A DNA stretch of 64,000 nt from Zygnema cylindricum (Eukaryota; Streptophyta; Zygnematophyceae; Zygnematales; Zygnemataceae), in contig JBBHKE010001418.1 of NCBI GenBank assembly GCA_037447655.1, positions 111,663-175,662 of the forward strand. Direction: 5' to 3'. The notes below the pieces were generated by a model, which did no database searches, was not told where the DNA came from, and worked only from the letters and a program-made list of their open reading frames with translations. A program made the translations under genes and the position numbers. This document shows, piece after piece, positions 37,401-46,180 of this stretch. The first letter of the stretch is position 1. Each line of letters opens with the position of its first letter.

Positions 37401-39814
37401 ACTGAAACGGAATAAATTGCAAGCAAACAATTTATTGAAAAACGACAAAGCAAAAAGTTTATTAATTATACACCGCCCATCATTATTAGAGCTTTCACTC
37501 AAATTCCAGGTAGTGTTTTTCTGACAGAATATCATAAATGCTGTATAAGTGGCCCAAAATAAGCCACGTTGCAAAAAATAATTTAATGTAGTTAATTCTA
37601 ATAAACTGGTAACACTAATAATCCACTAACTCTAATATCGATGGTTGTGCAGTGGTCATCTCCCAAGTATCAGTGATGAAAGATAGAGAGAGGGAGATAC
37701 AAAGAGTTTTGATTAAAAAATCGTCAATAAGAGAAAATCATATTGGATAATAAAGACATGTTAAGATCGATTAACATGTCAAGTTTAAATCAAAATTTAC
37801 ATTCTTGCGACGTATACGTCAATAGAATGAACACACAATAAAATAAAATATATGTTGGTACAAATAGAAACTCCACTTTCTTTCCCAAGTGCATCAAGAA
37901 ATAAAACATTAAAAAAAAAAAACATGGAAAAAAAAACATGAAACAAAAAATGAAATAAGGGAATCACCACTCACCCATCGAATCGCTTCATCGAGGGAAG
38001 GCTGTCCACTCAATCGTGCCCCAATAGAAAAAGAAATTTCTTTTAAACGATCATAAAGTTTATCGGCGCCCTTCTCAGCCTCGAAAAGAATCTACGACCC
38101 AGAAAAAATAGAAAGAGAGAAGAAAATTACAAAAGAGAGAAGAAAAATACAAAACAGAATGGATAGTTTGGTTCAAGATTTGAACCACCTTATTTAATGT
38201 GGTAAATCAAAATATTTATGAAATTCGGAAAAAGGAAATAAAAGAAAGAAAGAAATGCAGGGAGGGAGGGAGGGAGGGAGGGAGGGAGGGAGGGAGGGAG
38301 GAGGGAGGGAGAGAGAGAGAGAGGAGAGAGAGAGAGGAGAGAGAGAGAGAGGGAGAGAGGGAGAAAGAAAGAAAGAAATATATACCTGTTCTGCAATTTT
38401 GCCATACTTAATGGCTAGTTCTGAGTTGTGTAAAGAATTCTCTGTTCTGCAAAGGTCCAATACACCCTCATAAAATAAGTTTGAGGTTACCTTGCCCATC
38501 ACTATTAGTGTCAAGGAATTATTTCTTTAAATGCGGAATTAGAGCATATAATACATTTAGTGTAGTCGGATGTGGCGGATTGTAGTCCATTCACTTAAGT
38601 AGTGTTATTAACACTATGTTATGATTGTCGACCAAAAAAAGTCAGGATCGAATTACTGTTATTGACTACACTAGCGATGGGCAATGTACTTGTTGAAAAT
38701 GATGAACATACAAATGTATGTACATATGTATGCACAAATGTATGAACAAATTTATGTATAAAATTATATGCATAGATGTGTATGTATAAATGTATGTACA
38801 TACGTATGCATAAGTGTATGCATTAAATACATACATTTGCACAATTGCTCGAATGTGTTTGTCATGTTTTCCCATAGAAAAAAGCTCCTAACTATGTACG
38901 TTTTGCAAAAAATATCTCATTGAAATATCAAGATCAAAACAAATGAAAAAATTATCATCGAGTTACCAAGATCAAAACAATAAAACATTTTATAATTAAG
39001 ATACCAGGATCTAAACAATGAAACATTTTCTTGTTGGGGTCCGATGACCAAAACAGTAAACAATAATAGTTATACCTGAAATAGTGCTCATTAGTGCTGA
39101 AAGAAGGGATTAAACTCACTTAACAGCTGAGGCGCCAATATTTCCAACAGAAGAAACACCATCTACCCATTTGTTTCCTGTCCACAAAATGGATCCGAAC
39201 ACTAAAGAAATAAACATACTAAAGCTGAAGCAGGAAAGAATATTCAAACCAACTTTCAGTTGTTTGTTTTGAACCTGTCAAAAAAAATGTTCCACAACCA
39301 AAGAAAAAACGTCTCCCGTTTTAGCTCTACAAAATTGTGATTGACAAGATAGCCAATGAAATAATGCAAAAATTACATTTTCGTATTAAATCCTCCTTGT
39401 TTTCGTGGTTCTAAGCTGAATTCAAATATTTTTCTAACTTTATCTGGTCGTTTTAAAAGGGAGTAGACAGAGAAATACATCAGGCACAAGGCAACTTCTT
39501 TTGGATAAGAAAAATATCACTTGCAATATATGTACAAGTCAAATTCTTTTGAGAGAGATATCCGTTAGAAGTAATTCCATGCTATCTTGCTTACCACCAT
39601 TGGTGTGGTCCATACCACTTCTGAGCTACGTCCAACCAATAGTTTTTTTTTTTTTTTTTTGTTAAATAGGTGAATCTGGTTTGTAAAAATTAGAATTTCC
39701 TCCAACGATCTTTGTGCGATTTACCTTTAAGTGATGATTACAATCTTCTTGTTGAGAAACACAATGCTCAGTAGTGGTCAGCCATGGCTCGGAAAGTGGT
39801 GAAGGTGAGGCCAT
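28441..39814 (-). CDS. CPQ: Carboxypeptidase Q-like (M28) gene, catalytic exons not found
   Basis: Minus strand. Exons chained in phase: 39814-39725 (ATG, MASPSPLSEP), 39274-39120 (a hydrophobic anchor or signal segment, FSMFISLVFGSILW), 38446-38386, 38091-37975 (GARLSGQPSLDEAI), 35937-35719 (MIGLGGSVGGDI, VISVTSFDEL), 34980-34888 (GKIVLFNAPFVSYGE), 33996-33855 (VGAVASIVRSVSSFSMGNPHTG) and, after a gap, 28576-28441 (YHHSIADTPDKLNP to TAA). Up to 33855 each exon joins the next in the correct phase and follows carboxypeptidase Q (plasma glutamate carboxypeptidase) residue by residue. Family members are secreted or lysosomal dipeptidases. The last exon keeps the C-terminal HH that contributes a metal ligand. 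The central M28 part with the other metal ligands (HLDSWD...DDGGG region, about 180 residues) is not visible in 28577-33854. Either those exons are lost and this is a pseudogene, or they diverged beyond my reading. The exon 5 acceptor at 35938 is the least certain junction. Confidence 0.82.
29826..30009. mobile_element. MITE-like fragment, family D
   Basis: It runs from ACTCTATTAGCGCACATTTGT to CACTAATAGCGATTCACGGTG. The right end matches the family end and the left end is eroded. The inside (ACCTTACCTTTCAATCGCAG..CCG) resembles the copy at 55960-56173. It lies inside the CPQ gap. Confidence 0.5.
30495..30833 (-). pseudogene. Non-LTR element C-terminal remnant
   Basis: DDFIPMAIEIFDCLQVSLNE at the start of the frame corresponds to DDFIPMAVEIFGCVGVAMDE in the fuller remnant at 60676-62222. 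After about 35 residues the similarity fades. It is a degraded piece of the same reverse-transcriptase element family, sitting in the CPQ gap on the minus strand. Confidence 0.55.
32884..33037 (-). CDS. Possible isolated exon, unrecognised
   Basis: On the minus strand, a TTATTTACACAG acceptor precedes 33037. An open frame follows, LQTASESHTKNGIECCKIEE to SLASCLWKNCETAFE, closing at a GAAG|GTACTG donor. The composition is non-repetitive, with five cysteines, and differs sharply from the simple repeats on both sides. It does not match carboxypeptidase Q. It could be a captured exon or part of an unknown gene. There is no supporting neighbour. Confidence 0.28.
33041..33840. repeat. Three adjacent short-unit arrays
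   Basis: (ACCAAT)n-like at 33055-33300, AAAATCAAAACC-like at 33310-33640, then units of about 20 bases reading AAGAAGAACTATTCTTTAGA at 33650-33840. All frames over them are artefacts (Tyr/Trp-rich or Leu/Ile-rich). Confidence 0.92.
34690..34860. repeat. (AAAC)n microsatellite
   Basis: Imperfect CAAACAAACAAA repeats lying 28 bases downstream of CPQ exon 6 (transcript sense). The Phe/Cys/Leu-rich frames over it are artefacts. Confidence 0.93.
35150..35230. repeat. (CTCCCT)n tract
   Basis: Near-perfect CTCCCT hexamer repeat in the intron between CPQ exons 5 and 6. Open frames on both strands are low complexity. Confidence 0.95.
35293..35735 (-). repeat. Tandem copies of the CPQ exon 5 splice-donor region
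   Basis: The exon 5 end and donor read TTACCTCTCCTGCCCGAGAA on the plus strand at 35716-35735. The same word, in exact or near form (CTCTCCTGCCCGAGA, CTTCTGCCCGAGA, CTCCTGTCCGAGA), recurs about eight more times at 35300-35700, spaced about 35-60 bases apart with A-rich linkers. Several copies keep the TTACCT that makes a GTAAG donor on the minus strand (near 35435 and 35595). So coding plus splice signal has been amplified into the intron. Confidence 0.85.
37471..37649. mobile_element. MITE family C, copy in CPQ intron
   Basis: After TA it starts CACCGCCCATCATTATTAGAG. It ends CTCTAATATCGATGGTTGTG, followed by CA instead of TA. About 179 bp with no coding. The ends match the families at 38490 and 57567. 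Confidence 0.6.
38255..38375. repeat. (GGGA)n / (GA)n tract
   Basis: Pure GGGAGGGA, then GAGAGA repeats, beginning about 10 bases into the CPQ intron after exon 3 (transcript sense). Confidence 0.95.
38490..38686. mobile_element. MITE family C, copy next to CPQ exon 3
   Basis: Flanked by TA on both sides (38488-38489 and 38687-38688). Ends are CCTTGCCCATCACTATTAGTG and CACTAGCGATGGGCAATG. About 197 bp. It lies only some 43 bases upstream of the exon 3 acceptor in the transcript, so it sits in the branch-point region of that intron. Confidence 0.65.
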
Positions 39815-40619
39815 GGCTGCCCTTATTTCTACTTTATATCAAATCTGTTGCAAAACTAGAAAAAAAAAAAAAGCAATAAGCTTCAAAAACAATATATCCG
39901 TTTTGCACCACTCTTTGGAACCGGAGCTTCGTTGACAAAAACCAATAGACGTTACAGTTTGTAAACAGGAGGCCGGGGTCTCCAGGACTTCGCTTGAGAA
40001 AATTCAGTGCGAACTCATCAAATCGTGCGAGGTTGCGAGGTTCCCCTTGTTGAGGAGTTCCGTGCGGATACCTTTCTTCGCTAAAATATTGAACGACGTC
40101 GAACACGACAACAGGGAAGATAATTTGCGACCGACAGGGTGGCTTTTTTGTTTTTTTTTTTTTTTTTTTTGCCGTTTGTGAATTCCGCGTTAAATTTCCC
40201 AACATTTTTGCTAACAGGTCGAGACAAAGCTAGGCAAGTTAACTACGATACGATACTCGTGCATCGGAAGAGTAAAGTACAGTACTTGGAGATGTTGATG
40301 GAATTCCACTTTTCGATACTCCGATATTGTGGTAGAAAATGACCTGCGAGAAAGCTCGATGAAGATTTTCGGTAAACATGTCCAGCATGAGGTACAAAAA
40401 TTTCCAGACTTTAAAATCAGCGTAAAATAAAGACTGTACTTTATGAAAACAAGCCGCCCATCACTATTAGAGTTAGTGAATTGTTAGGGGATTCTCCATT
40501 GAAACGTAGATCCCTTTGTTTCGAGATCGTATATGATAATGGCAGCTAAAACCACGATTTTATTGGTCAATATATCATCTATATGCTTGTGCGGAGGTAA
40601 GTCTCTTTGCCCTCGACCA
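39815..40619. other. Upstream of CPQ; one open frame of unclear status
   Basis: A minus-strand frame at 39834-40205 reads PVVVFDVVQYFSEERYPHG and FALNFLKRSPGDPG, which is less repetitive than its surroundings. It has a lysine run from a poly-T tract and no family match. It could be leader, an exon of another gene or old repeat. Positions 40206-40619 show only a degenerate MITE end (CCGCCCATCACTATTAGAG at 40452). Confidence 0.35.
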
Positions 40620-41270
40620 TCATGCACCACCGCGCTCGGTTGGATTAGGGTAGAAGCTTAGGAGCGTTGAAAGGCAATGGGGATACGTTGGCGATAGAAG
40701 TTGATTTGAGTGTTGTGGAAGGGCTACTGGTCTAAGACACTCTCGAGCGCAATCACGTAAGAAGATGTCAAAGGAATGGTCCAAGGTCCCAAAAATCTCT
40801 AAAGCGAATGGTATAAATTTCTCAGTTGTGTCTTCTTGTAAGTTAATGCGTTCTTTCGAGGCATCTCTAATCGTAACACCAACATGCACAAGGACATGTG
40901 AGGAAACAGGTGATCCCATAAGTTTTATGACAACCACGTCCCCTAAAGTTATTTTTACTCCTTAAAAACACCCTATCCACGCAAGGGGCACCCTTATCCG
41001 TCGAGTAAGAACGTGGTGAGAGGATGTGTGATACCTCACGTTTAATTCTATATCTCTCTAAGCAACCCACCGTAGGGGTTGCATATTATAATATTATCGT
41101 GTGTTGTTGTACGTTTATCTTCGTGTGAACAACGGAGAACATGAAGACCTTGCTCATGTATAGATTGACCACAAATGTAACGAGGCTTCTCAAAGAGCGA
41201 CCTGTGCGTTGCACCCCCTCTTTGATATTTTTTTGTGTTTGCATATTCTTTACTCTTTTTTTTCCTCATG
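40620..41270 (-). pseudogene. Non-LTR element C-terminal remnant (zinc motif plus nuclease-like end)
   Basis: On the minus strand, CGQSIHEQGLHVLRCSHEDK followed by THDN resembles the zinc motif that precedes the endonuclease-like domain in R2-type elements. Two frame changes later comes KFIPFALEIFGTLDHSFDIF plus LRDCAREC, matching the FIPMAVEIFG region of the remnant at 61.9 kb. The order and spacing fit the same element. Multiple frame breaks show it is dead. Confidence 0.6.
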
Positions 41271-42070
41271 TTTTTTTCCCTTTCGCCTTCAAATTTATGT
41301 TTTTTTTAATTTGTTGCGCTCACCGGTTATCGTGTGCTATCAGTTGTATGGTAGACGGCAGGATCCCACTAAGATGTCCACTCACGAGAAAGTGTCCACT
41401 CGCAATAATGGGATTCCAAACCCCTCTCCTTTGCTCTTACGTGGCTATTCTAAATGAGTAGGTGTCCCTGTGAACATGCAAAGCGATATGTGAATAGTTT
41501 ATAAAAGTGGATAGAAAGGAAGGTGAAAGGTGGATGTCGCGGAAACTCGCAAATCAAATAAAAGGACGAAGGGCAAAAGGAACGATGATAGGTTGTAACA
41601 GAGATACAAATTTATAAAATGATTTTGTTTGAGTACCCACGTGTGAAATAATGTGACAATTAGAGACCTAACCTAAAAAAGAATATAGAAAAACGAGCTA
41701 CGTGAAAATATGAGAATAGAAAGTAAGGGCAAAATACAACAAGTGTAAGATAGGGTTTTGAAAAACAAATCTCGTGACTATTCGAAGTGAACGTCTGGTG
41801 ACAAAATGGAACAGAGGGAATCGAGATAAGAAGCCATGGCCGGACATTCGAGAAGGAAGCCAAAAAACACTTAATATCGACATAGTAAGATCTTCGTTAT
41901 CGACCTAAAATTTATAACGGGGCTGCCCGCCAACGAACTTACTGACTAATTTGAAAAGGTTTTTAAGACAGTAGAATTTCTAGGCGGAACTGCGCAGCAA
42001 GCAAAACTGTATAATTTCATGACGACTTTACAAGCTCCATGCCATATATACGCTAATGATACATATGGGT
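41271..42070. other. Intergenic, no supported gene
   Basis: Open frames on both strands are Phe/Ser-rich with no motif. The part next to 41270 may be further decayed non-LTR sequence, but I cannot show it. Confidence 0.4.
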
Positions 42071-42330
42071 TAGGGTACAGCCCTATGTGGCTAAGTACGA
42101 GTTTTTTTTCTGTCGTTTTCCTTTAAAACTTAGCGCCGTACTTCCTAAGTTTCGAGCGTACGAAGAAATGGAAAATTTGTAGAGTACAATTTGCGTCATC
42201 ATCGAACTTAGGATGTACAAAAATATGTCGTCTTGTGTTTTTTCGACCCACTGTCACGTCATCTTCAAACTTATCATAAACCACATCGACAATGTGTTTT
42301 AAACAAAGTAGAACTGTTTCAAAAAATAAG
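42071..42330. repeat. Dispersed repeat E, copy 2
   Basis: From AGGGTACAGCCCTATGTGG through CTGTCGTTTTCCTTTAAAAC, GCGCCGTAC and CGACCCACTGTCACGTCATC to about AATGTGTTTTAA. Close to the copy at 42844-43085, and related to 5795-6030. Confidence 0.7.
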
Positions 42331-42843
42331 AAAACACATTCTTACATGTGAAAAAAATTCAAAAGCTTTTTATGACTGGAAAAAGTACATGGTTGTTCGT
42401 TTTTGTCCACATACACCTTGTACGTTATTTTTTTGAAGGGTTTTCGATAGTGCAGTGTCATTTGACTCATTTCATGTAAAGGTGAAAAATATACAAAGGT
42501 GAAAAATTTGCGAAGTCATGGCGGCTGGAAAGGAAAGGTTTACGCAAAGGCATGTCGTACAGCTACGTATGCAAGGTTGTACGTCTACGATGTCACGCAA
42601 TGACATGCTACATGCCAAATCGTTTCAAATATTACGATGTGTCTTGCGAGTTGTGAACAATCAAAAAGTTTTGAAAAATACTGTGCTGCAACCGTCACTG
42701 GCATTGTCGACGTATACAATCGTTACAGAATTAAGTAACAATTTCGAGTAAACACATAGAGACACCAAAAATCCGGATCCTCCGAGTCCACGCTAAAAAA
42801 CAAATTAAGTTCGCTAAGTTATAAGTACATGAGGCCTTACCCC
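42331..42843. other. Spacer between repeat E copies
   Basis: An open plus-strand frame at 42518-42751 (MAAGKERFTQRHVVQLRMQG) has no family match. Words such as GCATTGTC(G/A)(A/G)CGTAT recur near 43523, so it is likely part of a repeat. Not called as a gene. Confidence 0.35.
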
Positions 42844-43085
42844 TAGGGTACGGCCCCATGTGGCTAAGTCCTTGTTTTTTTTTCTGTCGTTTTCCTTTCA
42901 AACTTAGCGTCGTACTGCCTAAGTTGCAACCGTACCAAGAAACCACAAATTTGTAGAGTACAATTTGCGCCATTCTCTAACTTAAGATGGACGAAAATTT
43001 GTCGCCATGTGTTTTTCCGACCCACTGTCACGTCATCTTCAAACTTATCATAAACCACATCACCAATGTGTTTTAAGCAAAGTAT
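42844..43085. repeat. Dispersed repeat E, copy 3
   Basis: AGGGTACGGCCCCATGTGG to CACCAATGTGTTTTAA, about 80-85 percent like 42071-42330 by eye, same orientation, about 770 bases apart. The pair could be a local tandem duplication. Confidence 0.7.
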
Positions 43086-44309
43086 AACCGTTTACACAAA
43101 TAAACAAATTCCAAGTGAAAAGTTTTCAAAATTTTGACTCTTGAAAAAAAGGCAAAGCGAGACCAGCTTCGTAAAAAGTGGTACATTCTTTTGTCCCATG
43201 CATACAGCTACTTTTTTTAAGGGTGTGATGGTCTATAAACTCCACGTAGAATAAGCTGCGAAAAATCCGTGTATGACGGTCTCGCGTCTCTTAATAGTCG
43301 GGCGAAAGATTTAAAACATATTGCTCCTTCCAATACAAAGATGTCCCATGTTGGGGCGTGATGGCGTGGGGAATTTAAAATGACTGGGGTTGATATCTGG
43401 CTGCCAGCAATTCCCCGTTAACCGCAGCAAATCATGAGCATTATCCACATGCAATCGTCTAAAGTAAATATCTTTTTGGCTCCACAGCAGCGAGCACAAT
43501 TATACGTTACAACGGTCGGGGCATTGTCAGCGTATCTATCATCCAAGTTCATACCAAATTACAAAGCCATAGTTCGAAATGGTGAAATGGGCCCACTATA
43601 TGCTATTGTACAAAACTGGCTATGATTATGTTATATTGTGTGGACCTGGGACCAATTTAAACATTGGATAAAGAATTGGACCAATTAAACGTGGACCAAA
43701 CATTTTTTACACCGTCGGATTCGGACGTGGACGGTGCCGATCAAAATAGCGATCTAAGAATCATGAGCCCATAACACAACTTACAATAAAAGTAGACCAA
43801 AGGCCTACCATAAGCGCCTACTTTTGAACTATGGGTAAGCCGAGAACTGAAATCGTCCACGGACCCTCGATAAAACAAAATGGTTAGCTAGTTGCAAGTA
43901 TATGGGGCGTATCTTCGTGGTTGCCATGGTTGCATCGCGGTGGGGCTGGGGAAGATTGTGAACAATGGAGCGATGTCGTTTATTTCTGAACGTTCGACCG
44001 AAAGTTCTAAATCCTTTTAAACTTGGGCGCAGAAGATTCTGGTGAGTCAATATGAAAAGTTCCCTTTTGATTTGGGTCTAAAACTCTTGGAATAGTTTTG
44101 CTACCTCTAATAGAGATGTAACTATGTAAGGTATAGCATAGTATTTTAGGTAAAATGCTAAAAAAAATAAGTAATCTCGTGGCATGAAGAAGTCCACCTA
44201 AGGCCATCATATGTTTATATTTTGTTTCACACGAGATTGCAAGTACAGGTCGTTGACATTTTATATTCTCCCAATGATTTTTGGCCGTACTTATGTACGA
44301 TGTACAGTA
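43086..44309. other. Intergenic, no supported gene
   Basis: Scattered short frames on both strands without motifs. GGACC(A/T)..TTAAAC words at 43640-43700 recur locally. Nothing else is recognised. Confidence 0.4.
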
Positions 44310-44525
44310 CACCGCCAATCGCTATTAGCGAGAAGTTTCTTCAGCGTATACGAATAATTAGCGTGGTTTACGCTAATTGGGAATTTGGAAATTTTCGAAG
44401 AAATCGATTATTATAATTAGGAATTAGGATTATCTTTAAATAGTGTGGATAATTATATTTGAGAATAAAAGAAAAAAAAAGCGGGACGGGATTAGCGTAC
44501 ACAACGCTAATAGCGATTGGCGGTG
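44310..44525. mobile_element. MITE family B, short copy 1
   Basis: 216 bp between TA dinucleotides. It starts CACCGCCAATCGCTATTAGCG and ends CGCTAATAGCGATTGGCGGTG, an almost perfect 20 base inverted end. Its inside (AATTAGGAATTAGGATTATC, AAATAGTGTGGATAATTATA) is shared with 45137-45344. Confidence 0.88.
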
Positions 44526-44576
44526 TAGCATTTATAGATTTCCTATAACTACAGTACAGTACAAAACTGTACAGTA

Positions 44577-45114
44577 CACCGCCAATCGTTATTAGCGTGT
44601 AAGTTTTTTTAGCGTATAAAAATAATTACCGTGGTGTACGCTATTTAAGAATTTGAAAATTTTGGAAAAAATCATACATTCTAATTGTTTGATTATGGTA
44701 ATTTGGATCTTTGAAATAAAAAATGTCGGTCGCAAATATGCTTACACTAATATAAGTCTCCGTACATAATCTAGCAAATCGTACACAAATCGTACATTCA
44801 CACGGTCGAAACGCGGCTGTCGGACGAATATGCGCGAGCGGGATTTTTTACGACCTGGTTTTTATTCCTTTTTAGAACGCACATTCTCATGCGTCCGCGG
44901 TTACTAAAACTAATTTATTGTACATTTTAACTTTAAAAGGTACATTTATGTACGGTCTGACACTTACCGTACATCACTCTATTTAAGAGACAGCGTACTG
45001 AAGATAACCCTAAATAGAATAAAGAAAAAAATAGAATGAACTACGCTAATGGAGAATAAAAAAAAAATAGCGGGACGGAAATAGTGTTCACAACGCTAAT
45101 AACGATTGGCGGTG
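44577..45114. mobile_element. MITE family B, long copy 2
   Basis: 538 bp between TA dinucleotides, with the same ends as copy 1. The longer inside has a block GTACGGTCTGACACTTACCGTA that resembles GCACGGTCAGACGTCGTCCGTA in family A, so families A and B are related and the 210 bp copies are internal deletions. There is no transposase coding. Confidence 0.88.
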
Positions 45115-45136
45115 TAGTTGACGTCCTTGTGCTGTA

Positions 45137-45344
45137 CACCGCCAATCGTTATTAGCGTGTAAGTTTTTTTAGCGTATACGAATAATTAGGGTGGTTTACG
45201 CTAATTGGGAATTTGGAAATTTTCGAAGAAATCGTCTATTCTAATTAGGAATTAGGATTATCTATAAATAGTGTGGATAATTATATTTGATAAAAAAAAT
45301 CGGGACGGAATTAGCGTACACAATGCTAATAACGATTGGCGTTG
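45137..45344. mobile_element. MITE family B, short copy 3
   Basis: 208 bp between TA dinucleotides. It starts CACCGCCAATCGTTATTAGCG and ends TAATAACGATTGGCGTTG. Its inside is nearly the same as copy 1 (44310-44525). It lies 22 bases from the end of copy 2. Confidence 0.85.
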
Positions 45345-45361
45345 TAGCTAACAGCTAACTA

Positions 45362-45578
45362 CACCGCGCATCGTTATTACTGTCAAAGTTTAAATAGCGT
45401 AAAAAAAAAATAGTGTTATTGATTCTAATTTAGTGCCAGAAACGTGTCAGAATATGGTCCACATCCTTAAATAGAGTTGCTAATTTAATTTCGAAAATCA
45501 TGTATACTGATTGCGGAAAAAAATCAAGATTTTAAGAACCCAAATTAGAGTTAATAACACTAATAACGATGCGCGGTG
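45362..45578. mobile_element. MITE family C-like, copy 4 of the cluster
   Basis: 217 bp between TA dinucleotides. It starts CACCGCGCATCGTTATTACTG and ends CACTAATAACGATGCGCGGTG. The inside is unrelated to copies 1-3 except for AAATAG and GTTAT words. It lies 17 bases from copy 3. Confidence 0.85.
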
Positions 45579-46180
45579 TACAGCGCTCAATAACCAGAAC
45601 AAAAGTTTCCGCCCGAGGGAGGCCCCTATCCGTATTCGGCCCTTCATCTCAAACTTGAAACTATTGCTCATTGGCTATCTCCAGAATTTTTCTTAGTTTG
45701 CCCACGCAGAAAACGTTTTAGCTCCTAAAACAGCTACACTATATCCTGACACTTTACCTGCCGGTCAGTGAATGGAAACATTTTTCGCATGACCGCCGCG
45801 GCCGAAAGCGAATGACAATTTTTTGCAACAATTTGTCTCCCTTCGCTCTCCTCTCTTCCTAGCACCTTCTCTGCCCACTGTTTCTCGTATGCTTGGTAGC
45901 TTTCTAGTTTCTACAGAACAGGAGAAGAACTTTAATTTCGTAGTAGGTTTGATTATCTTGTTTTAAATTTTAGGAATAACCTATTAGGTAGTAACGTTTT
46001 TTTGGATTATGCGGATTGACAGTTGAATTGCTATGTATGTAGGCTTGTTATAGGGCTGGTTACGGATGCGTTCAGGAACTCCTTTCCTTTTACTTTCCAT
46101 ACAAGTTTCCGTACAGCTGCGCTCTTTGGGGGTCAGCCCTGGCCTCCTTTTAAAGGAGCGTCGAGTGAAGCGTTATTATT
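45579..46180. promoter_or_regulatory. Upstream region of the DUF1640 gene
   Basis: 600 bases without repeats, with pyrimidine-rich CTCTCCTCTCTTCC at 45848-45862 and an open frame (46023-46214) overlapping the presumed leader in another frame. It probably holds the promoter and 5' leader. No specific binding site is claimed. A start further upstream cannot be ruled out. Confidence 0.35.

Noticed and set aside
38255-38411. CRISPR-like or regularly spaced repeats
   Set aside because: Only simple GGGA/GA tracts; no arrays with unique spacers exist anywhere in the window, and the DNA is eukaryotic.
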